Assembly: GCA_004173455.1 (NCBI GenBank)
Contig: SECL01000002.1
Span: 62,001-126,000 of the forward strand
Reading direction: 5' to 3'
Length of the DNA stretch: 64,000 nucleotides
Source of the DNA: Moraxellaceae bacterium
GTDB taxonomy: Bacteria > Pseudomonadota > Gammaproteobacteria > Pseudomonadales > Moraxellaceae
The position numbers and the translations under genes are program-made. The first letter of the stretch is position 1; each line of letters begins with the position of its first letter. Below are positions 49,361 through 58,642 of this stretch, in pieces. The notes under the pieces are model-generated. The model made no database searches. It had not been told where the DNA came from and saw only the letters and a program-made list of their open reading frames with translations.

Positions 49361-50403
49361 CCATTTCCCTGCCAGATCATAAACCTGAAAAAGTCGTCTG
49401 GGTCATTAGTGATGGCATTCCCGGACATTTTAACCAGTCGAAAGGGGTTTTGCTGGCGTTGGAGCATTTGTATTCACTAAAAGTACACTGGGTTGAGTTA
49501 CAGCTAAAAAGTGGAATTTACCGACGCATTTTAAGCTGGCTACTTAACCGGATGCAGCCTTCCGTAAATTTGTTATCGTTTTTCTATCGGGGTCAGCTAC
49601 CCAATGGCACACCCGATCTGGTCATTGGTGCAGGCGGTAAAAGTATGTTTGCCGTGGCTTGGCTGGGGCAGGCATTTACGGCAAAAACCATTTTTGCAGG
49701 GTCGCTACGTCAGTTAAAACCTGCGTTGTTCGATGCGGTATTAATTCTGGAGCCTAGCAGCCAACCGCCATTTATTAGTGTACAAACGGCTCCTATGCCG
49801 ATTAGCCAGCCCATCTTAAAACAGGCCGCTGAAACATGGCGGGCTGAACGGCACCCATCTGAACAGCGCCAGCCTGAAAAACTGCTTTGGGCCATGCTGA
49901 TTGGTGGAGATGGGGCAGGTGCAAGCTATCAAGAGAATGACTGGCAAACGTTGGCACAGCAAATGAATGCGCTGGCTGAACAGCATGGAATTCAATGGCT
50001 GGTGACGACTTCACGGCGCACCAGCGTGAGTGCCGAACAAATTCTAAGCCAAAGTTTGAATCAGGAAGTTTTAGCTGATGCCGTATGGTGGTCTGAAGCA
50101 CCGCGTCCGGTTACTTCTGCTTATCTGGGGTTGTGCGAGGTGGTGTATTGTACGGTAGACTCCATGTCGATGATGATGGAGTCCGTAAGCGCCATGCGAC
50201 CAGTGGTGGCGGTTATTCCACAGTACTTTTCACCTGATCACAATTTTCAAAACGCCATGGATCGCTTACAGCAACAAAAACTGGTATTGCGATCTGCCAT
50301 TCAACAGCTACATGAAAATCAGAGTCAACTGATGCAGGTGCAGCCGTTATTACAAGAACCCGCACTCAATCTGGCTGATCAGCTTAAACAGTATCTGCAA
50401 TGA
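49357..50403 (+). CDS. ELM1/GtrOC1-family putative glycosyltransferase (second copy)
   Basis: 348 residues. Paralogue of the gene at 46528: WVISDGIPGHFNQSKGVL, DLVIGAGGKSMF, AMLIGGDGAGASY, WLVTTSRRTS and VYCTVDSMSMMMESV match the same landmarks, but overall identity by eye is low, so the two probably transfer different sugars. Start and stop overlap the flanking GT4 and rmlD genes by four bases each, which implies one operon and coupled translation. Confidence 0.8.
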   Translation: MTISLPDHKPEKVVWVISDGIPGHFNQSKGVLLALEHLYSLKVHWVELQLKSGIYRRILSWLLNRMQPSVNLLSFFYRGQLPNGTPDLVIGAGGKSMFAVAWLGQAFTAKTIFAGSLRQLKPALFDAVLILEPSSQPPFISVQTAPMPISQPILKQAAETWRAERHPSEQRQPEKLLWAMLIGGDGAGASYQENDWQTLAQQMNALAEQHGIQWLVTTSRRTSVSAEQILSQSLNQEVLADAVWWSEAPRPVTSAYLGLCEVVYCTVDSMSMMMESVSAMRPVVAVIPQYFSPDHNFQNAMDRLQQQKLVLRSAIQQLHENQSQLMQVQPLLQEPALNLADQLKQYLQ

Positions 50404-51314
50404 GAATTTTACTGTTTGGCAAAAATGGACAATTGGGCTATGAATTACAGGATAGCCTTGCTGTGTTGGGTGAACTCATTGCGCTTGATCGCAGCGGATG
50501 TGGGCTTGAATCCCGGTTCTGCGGTGATCTACTGGATCTGGCGGGCATTCATGCCACTATCAATGCTCTGAGCCCTGATGTGGTCGTCAATGCCGCCGCG
50601 TACACCGCCGTTGACCAAGCCGAGCAACAGCATGAACTGGCAGACAAAATCAATCATCAGGCCGTAGCAGTCATAGCGCACGCTTGCCAGCACATCAATG
50701 CGTTATTGGTTCATTATTCAACCGATTATGTATTTAGTGGCACAAGCAGCAAGGCATGGACAGAACAGGATATTCCTGAGCCTTTAAATCAATACGGTAA
50801 AAGCAAATGGGCAGGTGAACAAGCCATTATAAACAGTGGTTGCCATGCCCTGATTTTACGAACATCGTGGCTCTACGGGGCGCGTGGTCATAATTTTATA
50901 AAAACTATCCTGTTACTGGCTGGGCAACGTGACGTTTTAAGTGTTGTGAGTGATCAATACGGCACGCCCACCAGTGCAACATGGATTGCGGCCATAACTG
51001 TAAAAATTTTGCGTACTTACTTTAATCATCCTCGCCCTGAGCAGCTTGATGGGATTTATCATCTTAGTGCATTGGGTAAAACCTCATGGTATGACTATGC
51101 AAACTTTATTATTGAGCAGGCTGGTGCATTAGGCATGGCGTTTCGCGTCAAAACCATACTGCCCATCAAAAGTGCCGACTATCCGGCAAAAGCAGTCCGG
51201 CCGGCTAACTCGCAACTTAATACCGCCAAAGTCCAGCAAACATTCAGGCTCACCTTGCCGACGTGGCAATCCGGTGTAATACAGCTATTAGAAGAGTTGA
51301 AGCATAATGACTAG
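50400..51314 (+). CDS. rmlD: dTDP-4-dehydrorhamnose reductase
   Basis: Last step of dTDP-L-rhamnose synthesis. SDR fold with LLFGKNGQLGYEL at the N-terminus, VVNAAAYTAVDQAE, the catalytic YSTDYVFSG and Y-x3-K in LNQYGKSKWAGEQ, and RTSWLYG. 304 residues. Its last eight bases overlap rmlC. The rmlB and rmlA partners are 3.4 kb downstream, beyond two glycosyltransferase genes. Confidence 0.96.
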   Translation: MRILLFGKNGQLGYELQDSLAVLGELIALDRSGCGLESRFCGDLLDLAGIHATINALSPDVVVNAAAYTAVDQAEQQHELADKINHQAVAVIAHACQHINALLVHYSTDYVFSGTSSKAWTEQDIPEPLNQYGKSKWAGEQAIINSGCHALILRTSWLYGARGHNFIKTILLLAGQRDVLSVVSDQYGTPTSATWIAAITVKILRTYFNHPRPEQLDGIYHLSALGKTSWYDYANFIIEQAGALGMAFRVKTILPIKSADYPAKAVRPANSQLNTAKVQQTFRLTLPTWQSGVIQLLEELKHND

Positions 51315-51891
51315 CGTGCAGGTGCAGCCGACCGCGATCAGGGAAGTATTTATGATTCAGCCCCGTCAGTTTAATGATGAGCGCGGCTGGTTTAGGGAAA
51401 CGTTTAACCTTGCCGGTTTTGAGGATATTTTTAAGCAGCAGGGGCAAGTGTTACCGCAGTTTGTGCAGGATAATCACTCTTTATCACATCAGGGTGTATT
51501 ACGCGGGTTGCATTATCAGCTCAATCCACATGCACAGGGCAAACTGATTCGGGTGGTGCAGGGCAAAAGCTATAACGTGGCAGTTGATTTAAGACAACAG
51601 TCTAAAACATTTGCCCAGTGGATCACTGTAGAGCTGGATAACATCAGTGCTGCTTTGTTGTGGATTCCACCCGGCTTTGCTCATGGCTTTGTAGCACTCG
51701 ACCATAATACGCAGTTATTGTACAAAACCACGGCTTATTATGCGCCAGCGTCAGAGCGTACCTTGCAATGGAATGATCCTGATTTAGCGATTCAGTGGCC
51801 TTTAGACGTCGCAGGCCAGCCTATTATCAGTTCAAAAGATGAACAGGGGCTAAGCCTTAAGCAGGCGATCCAGCAACAGGCTTTATTTTAA
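51307..51891 (+). CDS. rmlC: dTDP-4-dehydrorhamnose 3,5-epimerase
   Basis: Epimerises dTDP-4-keto-6-deoxyglucose at C3 and C5. Cupin barrel of 194 residues: DERGWFRETFN, QDNHSLSHQGVLRGLHYQ with the catalytic histidine, GKSYNVAVDLR, WIPPGFAHGFVAL and the C-terminal WNDPDLAIQWP. Overlaps rmlD. It is the last gene of the tight first run; a 203-base gap follows. Confidence 0.96.
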   Translation: MTSVQVQPTAIREVFMIQPRQFNDERGWFRETFNLAGFEDIFKQQGQVLPQFVQDNHSLSHQGVLRGLHYQLNPHAQGKLIRVVQGKSYNVAVDLRQQSKTFAQWITVELDNISAALLWIPPGFAHGFVALDHNTQLLYKTTAYYAPASERTLQWNDPDLAIQWPLDVAGQPIISSKDEQGLSLKQAIQQQALF

Positions 51892-52094
51892 ACACTGGAT
51901 TTAATCAGGCGTCGTATATCATTGCAGCAAGGCTAGCCGAGCAAATAAGTTTAAATTTCTCACGCTGTTTCAATTCCTTAGGCCATCTGAAAAAAATCTT
52001 AAATTCAAGCAGAATAGGAATGACTTTTAAGGGGTAGAGCCTATAAAATCTGCGTTAAATAGTTATTGTGCCGTTGCTGCCATTTTAGGTTGAT
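51892..52094. other. gap between rmlC and the second GT4 gene
   Basis: 203 AT-rich bases, no open frame or strong hairpin. It may hold a promoter for the GT4 gene; I cannot place one. Confidence 0.4.
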
Positions 52095-53168
52095 ATGTTG
52101 AAAAAATTAAAAATTATTAATACCGTTTATGGCGATGCAACCGGTGGTCGATGGCAAGCTATGTTGAATATGGCCGACACGCTGGAACAATACGGTCATG
52201 AAATCATATTGGTACGTGGTGAGGAAAATGCTCATCTGAGTAGTGGTAACCGTCCGATTACGGTGCTACAAAATCGGGGATTTTATAGTACAAGTGCGGC
52301 CTTGCGAATGCGTAAATGGCTAAAAGCCCAGCAGCCGGATTTGATTATTGCGCATAGTGGGCGTGCAGTCTGGTTGTTTAAAAATGCAACGATGGGCATG
52401 AATATTCCGGTGATTGCCGTCAATCATAGTCATAACGTGAAACGTACCGTGAGGGCAGATGCCTTTATTCATATTACGCCACACGTAGCGCATCTGGTAC
52501 AGACCTTACAAACTGAAGTGGCCAGAAAAAATAAACCGCAACAAGTCATTTCAAACTTGATTCATTTGCCTGATGAACCCGCCGAACCGGCTTTAATCGG
52601 TCAGCCACCAATGGTGTTAATGCTAACCCGCATGATTGAAACCAAAGGCGTGCATATACTGATTGAGGCGATTCATCTGCTCAAGCAAAAAGGTATACAA
52701 GTGCGTGCGGTATTAGCAGGCGATGGTGAATTAAAACAACACTATGAAAAAATGGTACAGGACTATCAATTAGGCGATCAAATTGAGTTTCCGGGCTGGG
52801 TAAATTCGGAACAAAAGGTAGCACTCTATCATCAGGCCGATTTTGTGGCAGTCCCATCACTGGCCGATATTCAGCCCTTGGGAATTCTGGATGCTTTTGG
52901 CTGGGGCAAGATGGTATTAAGCAGTGATGACATTGGGCCGTTACAGATTTGCCAGCACCAGAAAAATGCCTGGGTAAGTCCGGTCGGAGATGCTCAAGCA
53001 CTGGCCGATGGCATTGAGCATTTAATTAATCATCCTGATGACGCCCTAATGCTGGCCACACAAGCCAAAAAAGAAGCCTTGGAACGCTACTGTTTTGCAC
53101 AAATTGCCAAGGCGCATGATGCATTTGTCCGGCAGGTTTATACGCATTATCACCCCTCGAGCTCATGA
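52095..53168 (+). CDS. Glycosyltransferase family 4 (second copy), variant E-x7-E motif
   Basis: 357 residues, GT-B fold. N-terminal NTVYGDATGGRWQAMLNMADTLE, then MVLMLTRMIETKGVHILIEAI, AVLAGDGELKQHYEKMVQ and FPGWVNSEQKVALYHQADFVAVPS. Where GT4 enzymes have E-x7-E this one has ADIQPLGILDAFG, with aspartates or alanine in place of the glutamates, so either the active site is a variant or activity is lowered. Separated from rmlC and followed by an opposite-strand gene, so it may be a single-gene unit. Confidence 0.87.
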   Translation: MLKKLKIINTVYGDATGGRWQAMLNMADTLEQYGHEIILVRGEENAHLSSGNRPITVLQNRGFYSTSAALRMRKWLKAQQPDLIIAHSGRAVWLFKNATMGMNIPVIAVNHSHNVKRTVRADAFIHITPHVAHLVQTLQTEVARKNKPQQVISNLIHLPDEPAEPALIGQPPMVLMLTRMIETKGVHILIEAIHLLKQKGIQVRAVLAGDGELKQHYEKMVQDYQLGDQIEFPGWVNSEQKVALYHQADFVAVPSLADIQPLGILDAFGWGKMVLSSDDIGPLQICQHQKNAWVSPVGDAQALADGIEHLINHPDDALMLATQAKKEALERYCFAQIAKAHDAFVRQVYTHYHPSSS

Positions 53169-53223
53169 CTAAAACCCGTAAGGCGGTAGGGTCGTATAAT
53201 GTATGGCTTACAGTTCAATAGAT

Positions 53224-54453
53224 TTACAGTTTCATGTTGTCATAAAGCTGGATCAGGTCTTTGGCACTGACCTGATAACCACTATGAAGATTGTCCGGAT
53301 ATTCAGCTTGAGCAAGAGTAAACCTTAAATCGCATTGCACGATTTGCGCTAAGGTGGAAAAAACTGAAAACTCGGCAATTTGTTCGGGTAGCCAGCTAAT
53401 AGCCTTGATATGCGGCTGGCAAAATATAATATTAGACCATGCCGCACCACTGGGTCCGACAATAAATTCGGCGTGATTAAATAATCTCACCTGCTCTAAA
53501 AAATCATGCTGTTCCAGATAAACTGCTGTAAAGCCCTGTTGTTCAAAATAGGTCATAATTTCTGTTTGATTATAGGCTCTAACCGCCCGTTCATTGCGTG
53601 CCAGAAATATTTTCCGCGGATAAGTCTTTGATGTGACTAAAGGTTCGAGCTGATTCAGGCAAACTGTTCGGATATGATGAATCAGCTCAGGGCAAAGACA
53701 GGAAAATGTCGGTGACGATAAAACCTGACTGGAATTAAACACAATATTATTAATCTGATTGATATAAAAAAGCTCTTTGACATAAATAGTACGGGATTTA
53801 TGCTGATAGATAATATTCAGGTTTAATTGACTGGCTGATAAGAATAATTCCAGAATTTTAGAAAATGACGGGATGTTTTTAACAGAATCATCCAGAATAA
53901 TTGTGGTGACGTCGTAGTGATTTAAAACGTCCTGTTTAATCTGTAAAAGCTTGGGTGCTATTTCAATTAACCAGTGGTAATAATTAAATATTCCGTTGCC
54001 ACCCAGATACAGCGCCCTAGAAAATAGCATGCTGTTTTTTGGCTTTGCGCTCCGCTTGTACAGCCCGTGATAACTATTATGCGCCTTAATATAACCTGTT
54101 GAATAATTGCAGTATTCAAGATTTGCATCCGGCACACGTTCCATAATGATCTGGTTGTTTTCTGCTACAAAATGACTGGAATGAGTATTTAAAATAATAT
54201 TGTGCAGGCGATATAAAAACAGGGTGGGCGTACTGACTTTAACCGGTAAGGTGGATTTGTCTAAGCGTTGGGGTGGATATGACCATACGGTTTTGGCGGA
54301 CTGCAAACAGTGCAGCTGATGTGATGTTAAGCTGTCCAGCCAGATAATGTCACGAATCTCCAGCTTTTTTAGCCACTTTAAAATCAGCCGTTGTAAAAAA
54401 GCGATCTTGAAATCTTTTTTGATGATGTAACGTATAAAATAACGGCTGTTCAT
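53224..54453 (-). CDS. Glycosyltransferase family 61 (DUF563)-like protein
   Basis: 409 residues. The family's C-terminal landmarks are visible: RKIFLARNERAVRAYNQTEI (about 285-304), then VYLEQHDFLEQVRLFNHAEFIVGPSGAAWSNIIFC. The central NYYHWLIEIAPKL also fits. Bacterial members are mostly uncharacterised glycosyltransferases in surface-saccharide loci. It lies on the minus strand in an otherwise rightward block and is visibly richer in A and T than rmlB-rmlA, so it looks like a separate acquisition. No membrane segment beyond a basic, hydrophobic N-terminus. Confidence 0.8.
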   Translation of the reverse strand: MNSRYFIRYIIKKDFKIAFLQRLILKWLKKLEIRDIIWLDSLTSHQLHCLQSAKTVWSYPPQRLDKSTLPVKVSTPTLFLYRLHNIILNTHSSHFVAENNQIIMERVPDANLEYCNYSTGYIKAHNSYHGLYKRSAKPKNSMLFSRALYLGGNGIFNYYHWLIEIAPKLLQIKQDVLNHYDVTTIILDDSVKNIPSFSKILELFLSASQLNLNIIYQHKSRTIYVKELFYINQINNIVFNSSQVLSSPTFSCLCPELIHHIRTVCLNQLEPLVTSKTYPRKIFLARNERAVRAYNQTEIMTYFEQQGFTAVYLEQHDFLEQVRLFNHAEFIVGPSGAAWSNIIFCQPHIKAISWLPEQIAEFSVFSTLAQIVQCDLRFTLAQAEYPDNLHSGYQVSAKDLIQLYDNMKL

Positions 54454-54730
54454 GTCAATTAAAATGTCTGCTAAAAAAGTAGGATTACATCATGCAATGT
54501 GATTAAGCCGCTTTACCCGGTGTAAATGGCAAGCTGAGTCATGCCATTTAAATCATTGTGCGCGCCATTTGGGTCAGTTGCTTGAGAAGAATTTGAAATT
54601 ACACAATAAAAAGCATAACGCAAAGAAATTTTTAAATTTTTCATGATCATTTCAGCGGAGCGCAGGCTATTTTTGTAGCCTGATAACACGATATAATCGG
54701 CTTTTATTTATTCCTTTTGGACAACATGTT
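54454..54730. other. divergent region between the GT61-like gene and rmlB
   Basis: 277 AT-rich bases. It holds a perfect hairpin CAGGCTA/TAGCCTG (54663-54682) ten bases upstream of the rmlB -10 element. Nothing else is recognisable. Confidence 0.5.
54663..54697 (+). promoter_or_regulatory. rmlB promoter region with hairpin/operator
   Basis: A perfect TATAAT at 54692-54697, 33 bases before the rmlB ATG. No good -35 is seen; the 20-base inverted repeat CAGGCTA/TAGCCTG covers its place, which suggests a regulated promoter for the second run of sugar genes. Confidence 0.45.
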
Positions 54731-55792
54731 ATGCGGATCTTAATTACTGGGGGAGCTGGTTTTATTGGGTCTGCAGTAATTCGCCATATTATTCAAAATA
54801 CCAGTGATGTGGTGTGCAATGTCGATAAGCTCACCTATGCCGGTAATCTGGATTCTCTGCTTGACGTTGAAAACAACAATCGCTATTGCTTTGAACAAAT
54901 AGATATTTGCGATGCTAAGGCCTTAACACAGGTCTTTGAAAAATTTCAACCGGATGCCGTTATGCATCTGGCGGCAGAATCGCATGTGGATCGCTCGATT
55001 GATGGCCCAGCGGCGTTTATCCAAACCAATATAGTGGGTACTTATCAGTTGCTCGAAGTGTGCCGCCACTACTGGAATACGCGAGAAAAAACCCAACAGG
55101 AACATTTTCGCTTCCACCATATTTCTACCGATGAAGTGTATGGTGACTTGTATCAACCGGAGGATTTGTTTACTGAACAAACCGCGTATGCGCCCAGTTC
55201 ACCGTATTCTGCCAGCAAGGCCAGCTCCGATCATCTGGTCAGGGCATGGCACCGTACCTATGGCTTACCGGTTGTCATTACCAATTGTTCCAATAATTAC
55301 GGGCCGTATCATTTTCCCGAAAAACTCATTCCGCTGGTTATTCTCAATGCTTTGGAGTCCAAACCGTTGCCCGTATATGGCAATGGCGAGCAAATCCGTG
55401 ACTGGCTATTTGTAGAAGACCATGCCCGTGCCTTATATAGGGTGCTTAGCACTGGTAAAACAGGCGAAACCTACAATATTGGTGGTCACAATGAGAAAAA
55501 AAATATTGACGTGGTCAACAGTATTTGTGAGTTACTGGACGACATACAGCCACGCCCGGATTATTTATCATATAAATCGCTGATTACTTTTGTTAAAGAC
55601 CGGCCAGGGCATGACTTGCGCTATGCGATCGATGCCAGCAAGATCAAAAATCAATTGGGCTGGGTGCCACAGGAAACCTTTGAAACAGGCCTGCGTAAAA
55701 CAGTTCAGTGGTATCTGGCCAATCTGGACTGGTGCAAGCGTGTACAAAACGGAAATTATCAAAGACAACGATTAGGTGTAAATGCCTCATGA
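54731..55792 (+). CDS. rmlB: dTDP-glucose 4,6-dehydratase
   Basis: Makes dTDP-4-keto-6-deoxyglucose, the branch point for L-rhamnose and for 3-amino-3,6-dideoxyhexoses. Extended SDR, 353 residues: [38 protein letters not shown], the Y-x3-K motif in [20 protein letters not shown] and [19 protein letters not shown]. Its stop overlaps the rmlA start (ATGA), starting a four-gene coupled series. Confidence 0.97.
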   Translation: MRILITGGAGFIGSAVIRHIIQNTSDVVCNVDKLTYAGNLDSLLDVENNNRYCFEQIDICDAKALTQVFEKFQPDAVMHLAAESHVDRSIDGPAAFIQTNIVGTYQLLEVCRHYWNTREKTQQEHFRFHHISTDEVYGDLYQPEDLFTEQTAYAPSSPYSASKASSDHLVRAWHRTYGLPVVITNCSNNYGPYHFPEKLIPLVILNALESKPLPVYGNGEQIRDWLFVEDHARALYRVLSTGKTGETYNIGGHNEKKNIDVVNSICELLDDIQPRPDYLSYKSLITFVKDRPGHDLRYAIDASKIKNQLGWVPQETFETGLRKTVQWYLANLDWCKRVQNGNYQRQRLGVNAS

Positions 55793-56670
55793 AGACAACA
55801 AAAGGAATTATTTTGGCTGGGGGTTCAGGCACGCGCTTATATCCCATCACCAAAGGAGTGTCCAAGCAGCTATTGCCGATTTATGACAAACCCATGGTGT
55901 ATTATCCCTTATCGGTACTCATGCTGGCCGGTATCCGCGATATTTTACTGATCTCAACCCCTGAGGATATTGATGGGTTCAAACGCCTGTTGGGCGATGG
56001 CTCGGAGCTTGGTATTGAGCTCAGCTATGCGGTACAGCCTAGTCCAGATGGGCTGGCACAGGCATTTATTCTTGGTGAAGAATTTATTGGTCAAAGTAAT
56101 GTGTGTTTAGTGCTTGGCGATAATATTTTTTATGGTCAGGGCTTTACTCCCATGTTGCGTCAGGCGGTGGCACGCCCAACAGGTGCGACGGTATTTGGCT
56201 ATCAGGTCAAAGACCCCGAACGCTTTGGGGTGGTCGAGTTTGATGCCAATAAAAAAGTAGTGTCCCTTGAAGAAAAACCTAAGCAGGCCAAATCCAATTT
56301 TGCCGTGACGGGTCTTTATTTTTATGACAACGACGTGATTGAAATGGCCAAACGGGTCAAGCCATCGGATCGGGGTGAATTGGAGATTACCTCAATCAAC
56401 CAGATGTACCTTGAGCGTGGTGACTTAAATGTTGAGTTACTGGGGCGTGGTTTTGCATGGCTCGATACGGGCACCCATGAAAGTTTATTAGAGGCAGCAC
56501 ACTTTGTCGAAACCATTGAAAAACGTCAAGGCTATAAAGTGGCATGCCTTGAGGAAATTGCGTTAAATAATGGCTGGCTGGATAAGGATCAAGTGTTAAA
56601 GATTGGTCAAACCATGAGTAAAAATGATTATGGCCAGTATTTAATGTCTTTGGCAAATGACGAAAAATGA
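55789..56670 (+). CDS. rmlA: Glucose-1-phosphate thymidylyltransferase
   Basis: Makes dTDP-glucose from glucose-1-phosphate and dTTP. 293 residues from the ATG at 55789 ([19 protein letters not shown]), which overlaps the rmlB stop. The open frame continues further upstream inside rmlB but without family similarity. Motifs: [62 protein letters not shown] and [13 protein letters not shown]. Overlaps the next gene by four bases. Confidence 0.97.
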   Translation: MKTTKGIILAGGSGTRLYPITKGVSKQLLPIYDKPMVYYPLSVLMLAGIRDILLISTPEDIDGFKRLLGDGSELGIELSYAVQPSPDGLAQAFILGEEFIGQSNVCLVLGDNIFYGQGFTPMLRQAVARPTGATVFGYQVKDPERFGVVEFDANKKVVSLEEKPKQAKSNFAVTGLYFYDNDVIEMAKRVKPSDRGELEITSINQMYLERGDLNVELLGRGFAWLDTGTHESLLEAAHFVETIEKRQGYKVACLEEIALNNGWLDKDQVLKIGQTMSKNDYGQYLMSLANDEK

Positions 56671-57527
56671 GCATGGTTCAGTTAATTGACTTACCCAATC
56701 TGGGTGACGAACGCGGCGGGCTAGTGTCGATTGAGGCTGGCCATTCCATGCCATTTGAGATCAAACGGGTCTATTATATTTTTGCCGCAAGCAAGGATAA
56801 ACCGCGTGGTTTTCATGCCCATAAGGATTTAAAACAACTGGCGGTTTGTGTGAATGGCAGTTGCAAGTTTATTTTAGACAATGGTAAGACCAAAGAAGAA
56901 GTCATGCTGGATTCACCCACAAAAGGCTTAATCATTGATAGCATGATGTGGCGTGAAATGCATGATTTTTCAGAAGATTGTGTGCTGATTGTATTGGCGA
57001 ATCAACACTATGATGAATCTGATTATATCCGTGATTATGATGAGTTTCTGGCCTACGTTAATCGCCCGTTTATTCATCCTTTATCAGATGTGCAAAGTAG
57101 CATGATTGGTCAAAAAACCCGAATCTGGCAATACAGCGTGATTTTAAAAAATGCGGTCATTGGCCATGACTGCAATATTTGTGCGCATACCCTAATTGAA
57201 AATGACGTGATTCTTGGCAATAACGTCACGGTTAAATCGGGTGTGTATCTCTGGGATGGCATCACGCTGGAAGATAATGTTTTTATTGGCCCTTGTGTCA
57301 CCTTTACCAATGACAAAACCCCACGCTCCAAACAGTATCCTGAAGAGTTTTTAAGAACAGTGGTGAAGCAAGGCGCAAGTATTGGTGCCAATGCGACTAT
57401 TTTGCCGGGTATTACCATTGGCCGTAATGCCATGGTTGGCGCAGGCGCAGTGGTTACCAAAGACGTTGCCGATAATGCCATTGTGGTCGGCAATCCCGCA
57501 GTTATTACAGGCTATATGCAATCATGA
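56667..57527 (+). CDS. Fusion: dTDP-4-keto-6-deoxyhexose 3,4-ketoisomerase + N-acetyltransferase
   Basis: 286 residues in two domains. Residues 1-135 are a WxcM/FdtA-type cupin: [17 protein letters not shown] with H50 and H52, [20 protein letters not shown] and [13 protein letters not shown]. Residues 140-286 are a left-handed beta-helix acetyltransferase of the FdtC/QdtC type ([58 protein letters not shown]). It would shift the 4-keto group to C3 and, after the aminotransferase downstream, acetylate the 3-amino group. FdtA (galacto) against QdtA (gluco) is undecided; see findings. Bifunctional proteins of this pair are known (WxcM, FdtD); as I recall, those have the acetyltransferase first. 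Confidence 0.88.
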   Translation: MSMVQLIDLPNLGDERGGLVSIEAGHSMPFEIKRVYYIFAASKDKPRGFHAHKDLKQLAVCVNGSCKFILDNGKTKEEVMLDSPTKGLIIDSMMWREMHDFSEDCVLIVLANQHYDESDYIRDYDEFLAYVNRPFIHPLSDVQSSMIGQKTRIWQYSVILKNAVIGHDCNICAHTLIENDVILGNNVTVKSGVYLWDGITLEDNVFIGPCVTFTNDKTPRSKQYPEEFLRTVVKQGASIGANATILPGITIGRNAMVGAGAVVTKDVADNAIVVGNPAVITGYMQS

Positions 57528-58639
57528 TTCCTTTTCTTGATTTAAAAAAAATCAATCAGCAATACCGTGAACAGTTGATCCAAGCCTGTACGGATGTCAT
57601 TGATTCTGGCTGGTATATTGGTGGAACAGCCTTAGAAAACTTTGAGCAGGATTTTGCTACCTTTTGTGGGGCACGTTATGCCATTGGTGTGGCAAACGGA
57701 CTGGATGCGCTAATTTTAACGTTGCGCGCGTGGATCGAATTGGGCTTCATCCAGCCGGGTGATGAAGTGATTGTGCCAGCCAATACTTATATTGCCAGTA
57801 TTCTGGCCATTAGTGCCAATGGTTTGGTGCCTATACTGGTCGAACCGGACGAACACAGTTTTAATATAGCGCCTAAAACTATCACGTTGGCCATTACCGC
57901 AAAAACCAAAGTCATTCTGGCCGTGCATTTGTATGGTCAACTGGCTGATATGCCAGCTATTATGCAAATTGCTCAGCAGCATAATTTATTGGTATTGGAA
58001 GATGCCGCACAAGCCCATGGTGCCGCGATCAATGGTAAAAAAGCTGGTGCATGGGGTGATGCAGCAGGTTTTAGCTTTTATCCCGGCAAAAATCTGGGTG
58101 CGTTAGGTGATGCAGGCGCAATTACCACCAGTGATGAACAGCTGGCATCCATGCTTCAGGCGCTGCGCAATTACGGCTCACATGAGAAATATAAAAATCT
58201 GGTCAAAGGCGTTAACAGCCGACTTGATGAAATGCAGGCAGCGATGCTGAGTGTCAAACTCAAATTTTTATCGCAAGACATCGCGCATCGGCGCCAAATC
58301 GCACAGCTTTATCTAAGCGAAATCAACAACCCGTTGATTCAGCTGCCATCCTTGTCAATCAATGCCGAACAGGCAGAACAACACGTTTGGCATTTATTTG
58401 TGATTCGCTCAGCACATCGCCAGCAATTGCAGGATTATCTGCTGACTCATGGCGTGCAAACCCTGATTCATTATCCGATTCCGCCGCACCAGCAGGCTGC
58501 GTATAGCGAGTGGCATCAGTTAAGCTTTCCTATTACCGAACAAATGCATGAAACGGTATTAAGTTTGCCAATTAGTCCGGTATTGACAGTCGAAGAAGCG
58601 CAGACTGTCATTCGGCTTTGCAATCAATTTAAAGCATAA
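57524..58639 (+). CDS. dTDP-3-amino-3,6-dideoxyhexose transaminase (FdtB/QdtB type)
   Basis: PLP aminotransferase of the DegT/DnrJ/EryC1 family that aminates the 3-keto-6-deoxy sugar. 371 residues: [61 protein letters not shown], and the PLP lysine K189 in [14 protein letters not shown], then RNYGSHEKY and [10 protein letters not shown]. Substrate follows from the fused ketoisomerase directly upstream (four-base overlap). The product is dTDP-Fuc3N or dTDP-Qui3N. Confidence 0.92.
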   Translation: MIPFLDLKKINQQYREQLIQACTDVIDSGWYIGGTALENFEQDFATFCGARYAIGVANGLDALILTLRAWIELGFIQPGDEVIVPANTYIASILAISANGLVPILVEPDEHSFNIAPKTITLAITAKTKVILAVHLYGQLADMPAIMQIAQQHNLLVLEDAAQAHGAAINGKKAGAWGDAAGFSFYPGKNLGALGDAGAITTSDEQLASMLQALRNYGSHEKYKNLVKGVNSRLDEMQAAMLSVKLKFLSQDIAHRRQIAQLYLSEINNPLIQLPSLSINAEQAEQHVWHLFVIRSAHRQQLQDYLLTHGVQTLIHYPIPPHQQAAYSEWHQLSFPITEQMHETVLSLPISPVLTVEEAQTVIRLCNQFKA

Positions 58640-58642
58640 AGT

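Noticed and set aside
53182-53193. GGCGGTAGGGTC, similar to the RfaH ops element GGCGGTAGCGTG
   Set aside because: Two mismatches, and it lies after a glycosyltransferase gene with only an opposite-strand gene downstream, so it could not act as an antitermination site for the locus.
55708-55788. Upstream extension of rmlA
   Set aside because: It lies inside rmlB in another frame and shows no similarity to the family; the ATG at 55789 gives the usual N-terminus and overlap.
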